Assembly: GCA_015233295.1 (NCBI GenBank)
Contig: JADFYC010000113.1
Location: 1 to 9,858, forward strand
Length of the DNA stretch: 9,858 bases
Source of the DNA: Deltaproteobacteria bacterium
GTDB lineage: Bacteria > Desulfobacterota > JADFXK01
Reading direction: 5' to 3'
Positions 1 through 6,913 of this stretch are shown here, in pieces. The notes beneath the pieces were generated by a model. It was not told the origin of the DNA. It saw only the letters and a program-made list of their open reading frames with translations, and ran no database searches. Numbering within the stretch: the first letter of the stretch is position 1; the number at the start of each line of letters is the position of its first letter. The position numbers were made by a program, and so were the translations under genes.

Positions 1-31
1 AAAAGATCGGGACCTCCGAGGTACCGCGTGA

Positions 32-3000
32 GAAGCCTTCAACGACGGCATATGCGCCGAGGCCATCAAGTATCTGCTGGAAAGAGTTACGCTCGAAGAA
101 CATTCAGTCGAGCTCCGGGAAGAAATGACCACGACTAATTCCGAGGCTAAACGGAAGAAACTGGCTACGCGCCTAAAGGTTATCGAAGCTTTTAAGGATT
201 CGGGGAACCGTCCGGAATGGATGATTATGGACGTCATTCCCGTACTGCCCCCGGAGTTAAGACCACTGGTGCCATTGGACGGCGGTCGGTTCGCGACTTC
301 GGATTTGAACGATTTGTATCGGCGAGTTATCAATAGAAACAACAGGTTGAAAAGGCTTCAGGAACTTAACGCCCCGGACATCATTATCCGCAATGAAAAA
401 AGGATGTTACAGGAAGCCGTAGACGTACTGTTCGATAACGGACGCCGGGGTAAGGTCATTACCGGGCCAAACAAACGCCCCTTAAAGTCTTTGAGCGATA
501 TGCTTAAAGGAAAGCAAGGTCGTTTTAGACAGAACCTGCTGGGCAAACGAGTCGATTACTCCGGCCGGACCGTCATCGTCGTGGGACCCAATCTCAGACT
601 TCACCAATGTGGGTTGCCAAAAAAAATGGCCTTGGAGTTGTTCAAGCCTTTTGTCTACCAACGTTTGGAAAAGAAAGGCCTGGTCAACACCATTAAGAGC
701 GCCAAGAAACTGGTTGAACGAGAAACTCCTGAAGTCTGGGATACCTTGGATGAGGTGGTCCGGGAATACCCCATCTTGTTAAACCGGGCCCCGACGCTTC
801 ACCGACTGGGCATTCAGGCTTTTGAGCCCATCTTGATAGAAGGTAAGGCCATTCAACTCCATCCCCTGGTCTGCACCGCCTTTAACGCCGACTTTGACGG
901 TGATCAGATGGCCGTGCATATACCATTGTCCATCGAGGCGCAAATAGAGGCTCGGGTTCTGATGATGTCGAGCAATAACATCCTGTCCCCGGCCAATGGA
1001 GAACCAATCATTGTTCCTTCCCAGGATATTGTCTTGGGTCTCTATTACATGACCAGGGAAAGGCCGCTGGCCAAAGGCGCCGGCAAGATACTCTCCGGCC
1101 CCACCGAAGTCCGGGTCGCTTACGATTCGGATGAACTTGACCTGCAAGCCCCGATCAAGGTGCGGATGGATGGGGTTATTGTCTCAACTACTGTTGGGCG
1201 GGTAATCCTGAAAGAAGTCGTTCCCGATGAGATCCCCTTTGAGGAAATCAATCGGGTCATGACGAAAAAGGAACTCCGGAAGCTTATCGGCCTGGCCCAT
1301 CGCACTTGCGGTCTGAAGAAAACGGTGGTCTTAGCCGACCGATTGAAGGATACCGGCTATGAATATGCCACCAGGGCCGGTATTTCCATTTCCGTGTCGG
1401 ATATGGTTATCCCGCAAAAGAAGAAGGAAATCCTGGATGTTGCCACCAAGGACATTTCCGAGATTGAGCTGCAATACACCGAAGGTCTGATCACGGCCGG
1501 TGAAAAGTACAACAAGGTGGTTGATATCTGGGCCAAGGCCACGGACGACGTAGCTCAAGAAATGATGATGGAAGTATCCTTCGAGAAGGTCAAGGATGAA
1601 GATGGGAATATCAAAACCATCCAGTCTTTCAACCCGATTTATATGATGGTGGATTCCGGATCTCGAGGCAGCAAGGATCAGATGCGGCAACTTGCCGGGA
1701 TGCGTGGTTTGATGGCCAAACCGTCGGGCGAGATCATCGAGACGCCCATTACGGCCAACTTCCGGGAAGGCCTGAACGTTTTGCAGTACTTCATTTCCAC
1801 CCACGGCGCCCGTAAGGGTTTGGCCGATACGGCCCTGAAGACGGCCAACTCGGGGTACTTGACCAGAAGATTGGTCGACGTGGCCCAGGACGCAGTCATC
1901 TCAGAGGTAGATTGCGGGACCCTGGATGGGATTTTTGTCGAGTCCCTCCGGGAGGCTGGCGAAGTGATCGAAACCTTAGGCGAACGCATCCTGGGTCGAA
2001 TCACCTTGTGGGATATCACCGACCCAACCAGGCCGGCTTCCGACCCTCATTACGTCATTGTTAAGGCCAATCAGGTCATTGATGAGGAGGCGGTTAAAGA
2101 GATTGAAGATGCCGGACTCGAACGGGTCCAGATCCGTTCAGTTTTGACCTGCCAGTCGACACATGGTGTCTGTGTCAAGTGTTACGGACGGGATCTGGCT
2201 CATGGCCGGCCGGTAGACATCGGAGCCGCCATCGGGATCATCGCCGCCCAGTCCATTGGTGAGCCAGGGACACAGTTAACCATGCGGACCTTCCACATCG
2301 GCGGCACTGCCAGCCGGCGGGTAGAACAAACCACCATCAAATCCAAACATGGTGGGACGATCAAGTTTTACAATCTGCACGTGGTGGAAAAGCCGAGCGG
2401 CGAGCTGGTGGTCATGAACCGCAACGGGGTGGTTAACATTCTGGATCAGGAAGGCCATGAGCGGGAGAGGTATCCCATTATTTACGGGGCCCATCTCCGA
2501 ATTAAAGAAGGCGATGTGGTGACAAAAGATCAACTCATCGCCGAATGGGATCCCTTCACTATCCCGATTTTGACGGAGTGCTCAGGCCGGGTCAAATTTG
2601 GGGATATCATGGAAGGGAAGACCATGCAAGAAAGGGTCGACCCGGTTACCGGCAAATCCAGCAAGGTGGTCGTTGAGTTTAAAGACACTGAGGTGCGTCC
2701 ACGAGTCTCCATAAAAGATGAATCCGGTAAGACCATGCGGCTCCCTGAGTCGGAGACTATGGCCAGGTATCTCCTGCCGGTGGGCGCCATCATCATGACC
2801 AACGAAGGTGACGTGGTCATGGCCGGAGACGTGTTGGCCAAGATCCCTCGGGAAACGACCAAAACCAAAGATATCACCGGTGGTCTGCCCCGCGTGGCCG
2901 AGCTTTTTGAGGTTAGAAAGCCAAAGGAATTCGCCATCATCAGCGAGATTGACGGGCGTGTCTCTTTCAGCAAGCACACTAAAGGAAAACGTAAGGTCGT

Positions 3001-3622
3001 GGTCACTCCTGAGGTGGGCGAACCTAGAGAGTACTTGATCCCCAAGGGCAAGCACGTAAGCGTACATGAGGGAGATGTGGTCAAATCTGGAGAGCCCTTG
3101 ATGGATGGGTCTCCCAACCCCCATGACATTCTGGCCGTCAAGGGCGTGAAGGAGCTGGCTAAGTTCCTGGTGGATGAAGTCCAGGAGGTCTATCGATTAC
3201 AGGGCGTCAAAATAAACGACAAGCACATAGAAGTCATTGTTCGGCAGATGCTTCGTCGCATCAGAATAATTAAGTCCGGCGACACGGCGTTTATGGTCGG
3301 GGAGCAAGTTGAAAAGCTCCATTTTGACAGAGAGAATCGAAGTATCGTGGAAAAGGGCGGTCAACCGGCCGAAGGTGAACCAATGCTGTTAGGCATAACC
3401 AAGGCGTCCTTGAGCACGGAGAGCTTCATTTCGGCCGCGTCTTTCCAAGAGACGACCAAGGTATTGACCGAGGCGGCTATCGCCGGAAAGGTGGACTGGC
3501 TGCGTGGGCTGAAAGAGAATGTAATTATGGGCCGGCTAGTCCCTGCCGGGACCGGGATGGCTAAGTACCGCGGGCCTAAGGTTTTGGAATCAGAGCAGAT
3601 CATAGCCAAGGCCAAATATTAG
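32..3622 (+). CDS. rpoC: DNA-directed RNA polymerase subunit beta' (5'-truncated by window edge)
   Basis: This is the largest catalytic subunit of RNA polymerase, active in the cytoplasm. The frame is open from 32; the ATG at 125 is only an internal Met, near E. coli residue 205. The N-terminal zinc finger and about 170 codons are missing. Counting from Met125 as residue 1, the catalytic NADFDGDQMA motif carries Asp256, 258 and 260 (Mg2+ ligands). The bridge helix lies at about 549-586. The second zinc site is Cys597, 676, 683 and 686. The trigger loop carries Met720, Arg721 and His724. An insertion of about 187 residues (729-915) splits the trigger loop and resumes at GGLPRVAELFE; it matches the proteobacterial SI3 insertion in size. 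The C-terminus (ITKASLSTESFISAASFQET) is complete and ends at TAG. Bases 1-31 match rpoC only with indels, and a TGA at 29-31 interrupts the frame. It is followed by rpsL, as is usual, but rpoB is not upstream in this window. Confidence 0.97.
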   Translation, partial: EAFNDGICAEAIKYLLERVTLEEHSVELREEMTTTNSEAKRKKLATRLKVIEAFKDSGNRPEWMIMDVIPVLPPELRPLVPLDGGRFATSDLNDLYRRVINRNNRLKRLQELNAPDIIIRNEKRMLQEAVDVLFDNGRRGKVITGPNKRPLKSLSDMLKGKQGRFRQNLLGKRVDYSGRTVIVVGPNLRLHQCGLPKKMALELFKPFVYQRLEKKGLVNTIKSAKKLVERETPEVWDTLDEVVREYPILLNRAPTLHRLGIQAFEPILIEGKAIQLHPLVCTAFNADFDGDQMAVHIPLSIEAQIEARVLMMSSNNILSPANGEPIIVPSQDIVLGLYYMTRERPLAKGAGKILSGPTEVRVAYDSDELDLQAPIKVRMDGVIVSTTVGRVILKEVVPDEIPFEEINRVMTKKELRKLIGLAHRTCGLKKTVVLADRLKDTGYEYATRAGISISVSDMVIPQKKKEILDVATKDISEIELQYTEGLITAGEKYNKVVDIWAKATDDVAQEMMMEVSFEKVKDEDGNIKTIQSFNPIYMMVDSGSRGSKDQMRQLAGMRGLMAKPSGEIIETPITANFREGLNVLQYFISTHGARKGLADTALKTANSGYLTRRLVDVAQDAVISEVDCGTLDGIFVESLREAGEVIETLGERILGRITLWDITDPTRPASDPHYVIVKANQVIDEEAVKEIEDAGLERVQIRSVLTCQSTHGVCVKCYGRDLAHGRPVDIGAAIGIIAAQSIGEPGTQLTMRTFHIGGTASRRVEQTTIKSKHGGTIKFYNLHVVEKPSGELVVMNRNGVVNILDQEGHERERYPIIYGAHLRIKEGDVVTKDQLIAEWDPFTIPILTECSGRVKFGDIMEGKTMQERVDPVTGKSSKVVVEFKDTEVRPRVSIKDESGKTMRLPESETMARYLLPVGAIIMTNEGDVVMAGDVLAKIPRETTKTKDITGGLPRVAELFEVRKPKEFAIISEIDGRVSFSKHTKGKRKVVVTPEVGEPREYLIPKGKHVSVHEGDVVKSGEPLMDGSPNPHDILAVKGVKELAKFLVDEVQEVYRLQGVKINDKHIEVIVRQMLRRIRIIKSGDTAFMVGEQVEKLHFDRENRSIVEKGGQPAEGEPMLLGITKASLSTESFISAASFQETTKVLTEAAIAGKVDWLRGLKENVIMGRLVPAGTGMAKYRGPKVLESEQIIAKAKY

Positions 3623-3671
3623 TGGTGGTCCGTTTGGGCTGGGTGAGATGCCATCCTGAGCAACTGGAGCA

Positions 3672-3702
3672 AAGAAGTTACATTTAGATGAAAAAACTTC
3701 TT
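3672..3702 (+). repeat. 8-bp inverted repeat between rpoC and rpsL
   Basis: AAGAAGTT (3672-3679) and AACTTCTT (3695-3702) are perfect reverse complements around a 15-base loop. The right arm covers the first two bases of the TTGACA at 3701. It is AT-rich and has no T-tract after it, so it does not look like an intrinsic terminator. It could be an operator overlapping the promoter or chance. One or two such repeats are expected by chance in a window of this size. Confidence 0.35.
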
Positions 3703-3735
3703 GACATACCGACCACCGAGGTGTAAGCATATATT
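3701..3735 (+). promoter_or_regulatory. Possible promoter for rpsL
   Basis: A perfect -35 hexamer TTGACA lies at 3701-3706, 81 bases before the rpsL start. The -10 is unclear. TAAGCA at 3724-3729 has the right 17-base spacing but matches poorly. TATATT at 3730-3735 matches well but is 23 bases away. A promoter in front of the rpsL/str genes is common, and this spacer of 165 bases is long enough for one. The call rests on the -35 box and the AT-rich stretch after it. Confidence 0.4.
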
Positions 3736-3787
3736 TTTTTACTTCAGAACGCAACAGTCACGATCCGCTTGAAGAGGTCTAAATAGA

Positions 3788-4102
3788 ATGCCGACAATAA
3801 ATCAATTGATCAATAATGCCCGCATAGAAGTAAAGAAGAAAACTAATACCCCGGCCATGAAAGCCTGCCCCCAAAAGCGCGGGGTATGTATCAGAGTATA
3901 CACCACGACGCCCAAAAAGCCTAACTCCGCATTGAGGAAGGTAGCCCGGGTCCGGCTGACCAACGGCATGGAAGTAACTACTTACATACCCGGCATCGGT
4001 CACAATCTTCAGGAACACTCGGTTGTCCTTATCAGAGGCGGCCGGGTCAAGGACCTTCCGGGGGTCAGGTATCACGTTATTAGAGGCACTCTCGACGCCT
4101 GA
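3788..4102 (+). CDS. rpsL: 30S ribosomal protein S12, 3'-truncated at a chimeric join
   Basis: S12 lies at the decoding centre of the 30S subunit and controls translational accuracy. The start ATG has a GAGG Shine-Dalgarno at 3774-3777, with 10 bases of spacing. The family motifs are clear: CPQKRGVC (27-34), TTTPKKPNSALRK (39-51, with Lys43/Lys44 at the classical streptomycin-resistance position in unmutated form) and GGRVKDLPGVRYH (84-96, with Lys88 and Asp89). The protein should run to about 123-124 residues, continuing past LDA with a basic tail. Here it reaches LDA at residue 104 and meets a TGA at once. That TGA belongs to a foreign piece of rpoB read in another frame, so true rpsL sequence ends at about 4097-4100. 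The missing ~20 codons reflect the join, not a natural short form. It follows rpoC, the usual neighbour. Confidence 0.93.
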   Translation: MPTINQLINNARIEVKKKTNTPAMKACPQKRGVCIRVYTTTPKKPNSALRKVARVRLTNGMEVTTYIPGIGHNLQEHSVVLIRGGRVKDLPGVRYHVIRGTLDA

Positions 4103-4188
4103 GGAAGACTTGCCGTACTTTGAAGACGGGACCCCGGTTGACATCGTCTTGAACCCACTTGGTGTTCCCTCCCGGATGCACGTGGGGC
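4097..4188. other. Double chimeric junction (rpsL / rpoB C-part / inverted rpoB N-part)
   Basis: Join 1, at about 4097-4100, links rpsL codon ~104 to the rpoB codon equivalent to ~1081, on the same strand. Join 2, at about 4184-4188, links the rpoB codon equivalent to ~1110 on the plus strand to rpoB codon 380 on the minus strand. The bases GGGGC (4184-4188) fit both sides of join 2: they read as ...GTG GGG C on plus and as the complement of CGC CCC on minus. That is microhomology of up to 5 bases. Short homology plus inversion is typical of template-switch chimeras. Confidence 0.85.
4098..4188 (+). pseudogene. rpoB: Displaced 30-codon fragment of rpoB (C-terminal region), sense strand
   Basis: Read from CCT at 4098, the plus strand encodes a piece that includes GTPVDIVLNPLGVPSRM. 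This is one of the most conserved stretches of the beta subunit, equal to E. coli RpoB residues about 1081-1110. It lies just after the active-site lysines Lys1065 and Lys1073, which are not included. The piece starts abruptly where rpsL stops and ends abruptly at HVG (4187), where the expected continuation QILETHLG is replaced by minus-strand rpoB. The only difference from the usual wording is His where most RpoB proteins have Asn (RMN). It has no start or stop of its own and is not a gene. It is a scrap carried between two joins. Confidence 0.9.
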
Positions 4189-5323
4189 GAAGCTTGCGGT
4201 ATATTTCCGTTACGGCCTCGTCGGTGGTCTCCACTTTATCCAAGAAGAGAGTGTCCCGCAAAGAGGAGCTAACCGTTACACCGTCTATAAACAAGAGATC
4301 CAATTCTTTAATGCCGGTTGTTTTAAGGGTGGCCAGCATCTCCAGGGTAACGGTATCATTGCATGAGTATAAGACTTCACCCGTTTCAGGGTCCACAATA
4401 TCATGAGCCAGGGCCCGATTGATCAGGCTGTCCTCGTACTCTGGAATTAAGGTTATTCCGGCGGCCTCAATCAGTCTGATGGCTCGTCTGGTGATTTTCT
4501 TGTCCCGTTTAACAATGACGTCCCCGGTGCGGGGATCCAGTATGTCCTCCTTGGCCTTGTCGCCTTGAAAGAACACGGCATTAAACTTCCGGGTGATGCC
4601 GCCGTCAGCGTCCAGATAAAAGATGTCTGTCTCATAGAAAAAATTCAACAGTTCTTCCGATGAGTAGCCGAGGGCTTTCAAGAGCAGGGTCACAGGAAAT
4701 TTCCGTCGACGATCGATCCGGACGTAAAGAATATCTTTGGCGTCGAATTCGAGGTCGATCAAAGACCCCCTAAGGGGGATTATTCGGCAGGAATATAGCA
4801 GCTTGTCACGATGGGTAGCGCCTTTGTCGTGGTCGAAAAAAACACCCGGCGATCTGTGCAACTGACTAACGATACCCCGCTCCGTCCCATTGATGATGAA
4901 CGTTCCATTCTCAGTCATCAAAGGAATAGTGCCAAAATAGATTTCCTGCTCTTTCACATTTCGGATGGTCCTGAGCCCGGTGTCTCTATCCATTTCATAG
5001 ACAACAAGTTGGACCGTAATCTTGATGGGCGCCTCATAGGTCATTCCACGTTGGAGGCATTCCTCCACATCATACTTGACCTCACCCAGCGAGTAGTGTT
5101 TGAATTCCAACGACGCGGTTCCGCTGAAATCCCAGATCGGGAACACGCTCTTGAACACCGCCTGAAGGCCTACATTCTCTCTCTTTTCCGGTGAGACATC
5201 ATCTTGAAGAAATCGGGAATAAGACTGCTTCTGCATCTCGATAAGGTTCGGAATACCGACAATCTTGTCGATTTTGCCGAAATTCTTTCTATGCCGGTAA
5301 AAAGATGAAACTTTAAAGGCCAT
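4184..5323 (-). CDS. rpoB: DNA-directed RNA polymerase subunit beta, N-terminal 380 residues (3'-truncated at join)
   Basis: This is the beta subunit of RNA polymerase. The start ATG at 5323 follows a GGAG Shine-Dalgarno and gives MAFKVSSFYRHRKNFGKID. Family landmarks follow in order: GLQAVFKSVFPI, EQEIYFGTIPLM, NGTFIINGTERGIVSQLHRS, PGVFF, the RIDRRRK stretch and EIYRKLRP at 373-380. Residues 1-380 cover parts of the protrusion and lobe of a protein that should be about 1,350-1,400 residues. The rifampicin-binding region, the active-site lysines and the beta' contacts are absent. After Pro380 the frame stays open to 3779, but that 134-residue tail is the antisense of the displaced rpoB piece and of rpsL, so it is not RpoB. 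The gene is preceded by rplL, as usual, across a 500-base spacer. Confidence 0.95.
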
Positions 5324-5651
5324 AATGTCTCCAAGAAATATCTTCCATCCAGACGTTATATAAGACGACCCTTAAGGCAGCCATAAGTGCGGCCTGGCCG
5401 GGTCTCTCCAATGTTTCACGTCTCTAAATGCCCACTTCCGACAGTAAAACAGCCGACCCCGACGCTCCGCGGCAGGGTCCCCCAAAAGAACTCAAATATG
5501 TATGTGTGGCCTTGAGAATCCAGGTGCTCCGATAATATTCTCTGATTAATTAAAATACATCGGATTAATGGGGGAGGGGGTGGCTCAATCGGTCCGATGG
5601 TCACAGTGCCGCGAAACGGGCCTAGCCTATTCACCCCTATCTCTGCCGATT

Positions 5652-5678
5652 AATTCAGTGCCGGATCGGGACTGAATT
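5652..5678 (-). repeat. 8-bp stem-loop in rpoB leader
   Basis: AATTCAGT (5652-5659) and ACTGAATT (5671-5678) are perfect reverse complements around an 11-base loop. On the rpoB mRNA this would form a hairpin about 330 bases before the start codon. It has no U-tract. It could be a processing site or chance. Confidence 0.45.
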
Positions 5679-5697
5679 TCGCTCCAAGACGCTGGAA

Positions 5698-5716
5698 GGC
5701 GAGATAGCTATCTGCC
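5698..5716 (-). repeat. Near-perfect palindrome in rpoB leader
   Basis: AGATAGCTATCT (5702-5713) is a perfect 12-base palindrome, flanked by GGC (5698-5700) and GCC (5714-5716). One extra G at 5701 is the only break in an 18-base symmetry. A loopless palindrome suits a dimeric DNA-binding protein better than an RNA hairpin, but no regulator can be named. Confidence 0.4.
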
Positions 5717-5723
5717 TTGACAA

Positions 5724-5736
5724 CGTCTCGAAGACG
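5724..5736 (-). repeat. Small 5-bp hairpin in rpoB leader
   Basis: CGTCT (5724-5728) and AGACG (5732-5736) flank a three-base loop. On the transcribed strand it reads CGUCU-UCG-AGACG. It lies 8 bases from the palindrome at 5698-5716, so the two may form one structured element. Confidence 0.35.
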
Positions 5737-5823
5737 ATCGTTTGCTACCAGCCCTGGAAAAGATGTGAACCAAAGGTGGGTCTTCGACTAAACAAGAGAG
5801 CTTCGTGGGCAAGTAGGGTAAGG

Positions 5824-6204
5824 CTAGACGATTTCAATCGTGCCCCCAGCTTCTTCCAATTCCTTCTTGATGCTTTCGGCCTCTTCTTTGGAGACCCCTT
5901 CCTTGACTACACTGGGAGTCTCATCGGCTACCGCTTTGGCTTCTTTTAGGCCAAGTCCGGTTAAGGCTCTGATGACTTTAATGACTTGAATCTTCTTATC
6001 GCCGCAGCTCGTCAGCTTAACGTCAAACTCAGTTTTCTCTTCGACAACGGGTGCAGCTTCACCTGGAGCAGCAGCCACCGCAACAGTCGCGGCCGCAGCC
6101 GAAACACCAAATTTTTCCTCAAGCTCTTTAATCAATTCCGCCAGGGCCAGGACGCTCATGTTAGATATGAAATCGATTACATCTTGTTTTGTTATGTCCG
6201 CCAT
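5824..6204 (-). CDS. rplL: 50S ribosomal protein L7/L12
   Basis: This is the multi-copy stalk protein of the 50S subunit, which recruits and activates the GTPase factors EF-Tu, EF-G, IF2 and RF3. The 126 residues match the family length. The N-terminal dimerisation and L10-binding helices cover 1-35 (NMSVLALAELIKELEEKFGV). A flexible Ala/Pro/Val-rich hinge covers about 36-57. The C-terminal factor-binding domain covers 58-126 (EFDVKL, KIQVIKVIRALTGLGLKEAK, ending GGTIEIV). The ATG at 6204 has a GGAGA ribosome site 8-9 bases upstream. It lies 76 bases after rplJ, with a GC-rich stem-loop between them. Several copies are needed per ribosome, so this gene is normally translated more than rplJ. 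The stop is TAG. Confidence 0.98.
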   Translation of the reverse strand: MADITKQDVIDFISNMSVLALAELIKELEEKFGVSAAAATVAVAAAPGEAAPVVEEKTEFDVKLTSCGDKKIQVIKVIRALTGLGLKEAKAVADETPSVVKEGVSKEEAESIKKELEEAGGTIEIV

Positions 6205-6227
6205 CCCAATTCTCCTTTAAAACGAAA

Positions 6228-6267
6228 CGGCGCCGTGAAGTCGGTATTGATTACACCTGGGGCGCCG
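6228..6267 (-). repeat. GC-rich stem-loop between rplJ and rplL
   Basis: CGGCGCC (6228-6234) and GGCGCCG (6261-6267) can form a 7-bp all-GC stem with a 26-base loop on the mRNA, just before the rplL ribosome site. The first arm also sits in a perfect 10-base palindrome (6227-6236). It might insulate rplL translation or stabilise a processed rplL message. No T-tract follows, so it is not an intrinsic terminator. Confidence 0.4.
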
Positions 6268-6280
6268 AAATATAAACTGA

Positions 6281-6814
6281 TTATTCAGGTAGGGCCGATC
6301 CTTCTTTTTTGTCGGCTATGGCCTGAAGCGCCCTCAAAAACGTAGCAATGATCTGGTTTAACGTAGACACCAGACCGGTTGGAACTGCATTCATCGTGCC
6401 CAGCAGTCTTCCCAGCAGGACTTCTCGCGACGGAAGCTTCGAAAATTGAACGATCTCATCACCTTGAAAAACATTACCGTCAACGTACCCGACCTTAATA
6501 GAAAACTTGTCCTCAGCCTTGGCGAAATCGGCCAATACCTTGGCCATGGTGATGGGTTCATCATAACTGATGGCCACTCCGGCCGGACCGGAAAAATGGT
6601 CCTTCAAACGACTGACACCCGTATCCTTGGCAGCCAAATTCATCAGAGAATTCTTGACCACCTTATATTCCACCCCACCCTCTCGGAGGGCATCGCGGAG
6701 GCGGCTCATTTTTTCAACCGTTAGTCCACTGAAATTGGTCAAAACGACAGCCTTGGCCCGGGCGAAGCGTTTGTGCAGATCTTGTACTACCTGGTCTTTT
6801 TGTTCTCGATTCAA
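6281..6814 (-). CDS. rplJ: 50S ribosomal protein L10
   Basis: L10 anchors L7/L12 dimers to 23S rRNA at the base of the stalk, and in many bacteria it represses its own operon. The 177 residues match the family. The N-terminal rRNA-binding domain contains FARAKAVVLTNFSGLTVEKM (16-35) and YKVVKNSLMNLAAKDT. The C-terminal helix that carries L12 dimers covers about 145-177. The start is taken as TTG at 6814, because MNREQKDQ is the conserved N-terminus and no ATG lies close by. A run of seven G (6824-6830 on the complement) serves as a Shine-Dalgarno 9 bases upstream. The TTG start, the poly-G site and the 10-bp stem ending one base before the G-run together suggest tuned initiation. The spacer before it holds the L10 leader. 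Confidence 0.97.
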   Translation of the reverse strand: MNREQKDQVVQDLHKRFARAKAVVLTNFSGLTVEKMSRLRDALREGGVEYKVVKNSLMNLAAKDTGVSRLKDHFSGPAGVAISYDEPITMAKVLADFAKAEDKFSIKVGYVDGNVFQGDEIVQFSKLPSREVLLGRLLGTMNAVPTGLVSTLNQIIATFLRALQAIADKKEGSALPE

Positions 6815-6831
6815 TCCTGTTTTCCCCCCCT

Positions 6832-6882
6832 TCTCTGACAGTTACTATGCTCTATCTTCTTTTCACGGACCCCTGTCAGAGA
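6832..6882 (-). promoter_or_regulatory. 10-bp stem-loop just upstream of the rplJ ribosome site
   Basis: TCTCTGACAG (6832-6841) and CTGTCAGAGA (6873-6882) form a perfect 10-bp inverted repeat with a 31-base loop. On the mRNA the 3' arm ends one base before the poly-G Shine-Dalgarno of rplJ and 17 bases before the TTG start. Together with the L10 leader upstream it could form the expression platform, acting on translation. About 0.5 repeats of this size would occur by chance in the window, so location is the main argument. Confidence 0.5.
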
Positions 6883-6913
6883 GAGACAAAACCACCTGGG
6901 TAGTCATCAATCT

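Larger units (their letters stand above)
5324..5823 (-). other. Non-coding rplL-rpoB spacer (rpoB leader) with stem-loops
   Basis: These 500 bases contain no credible gene. Reading frames of up to 72 codons exist, but they have low-complexity, non-family-like content. The rplL-proximal third carries three inverted repeats close together (5724-5736, 5698-5716, 5652-5678). A C-rich, G-poor stretch on the transcribed strand lies at 5569-5583, and the rpoB-proximal end carries the GGAG ribosome site. In E. coli this spacer holds an attenuator and an RNase III site that lower rpoBC expression relative to rplJL. A similar role is plausible here but is inferred from position only. No T-tract terminator was seen. 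Confidence 0.6.

Noticed and set aside
779..3141. Several long antisense frames opposite rpoC (up to about 200 codons)
   Set aside because: They are shadows of a strongly conserved gene in a moderately GC-rich genome, with no family-like content.
3779..4183. C-terminal 134 residues of the minus-strand frame that begins as RpoB
   Set aside because: It is the antisense of rpsL and of the displaced rpoB piece. It has no RpoB-like residues after Pro380, so it is an artefact of the join.
4023..4406. Plus-strand frame of 127 codons across the joins
   Set aside because: It is a patchwork: out-of-frame rpsL, then the 30-codon rpoB scrap, then antisense of rpoB. It is not a gene.
5416..5634. 72-codon minus-strand frame in the rplL-rpoB spacer
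   Set aside because: It has a proline run from a C-tract, no recognisable family, no clear ribosome site, and it lies in a leader rich in repeats.
5717..5745. Plus-strand TTGACA at 5717 as a promoter
   Set aside because: There is no -10 at suitable spacing and it points away from rpoB, with no plus-strand gene downstream of it.
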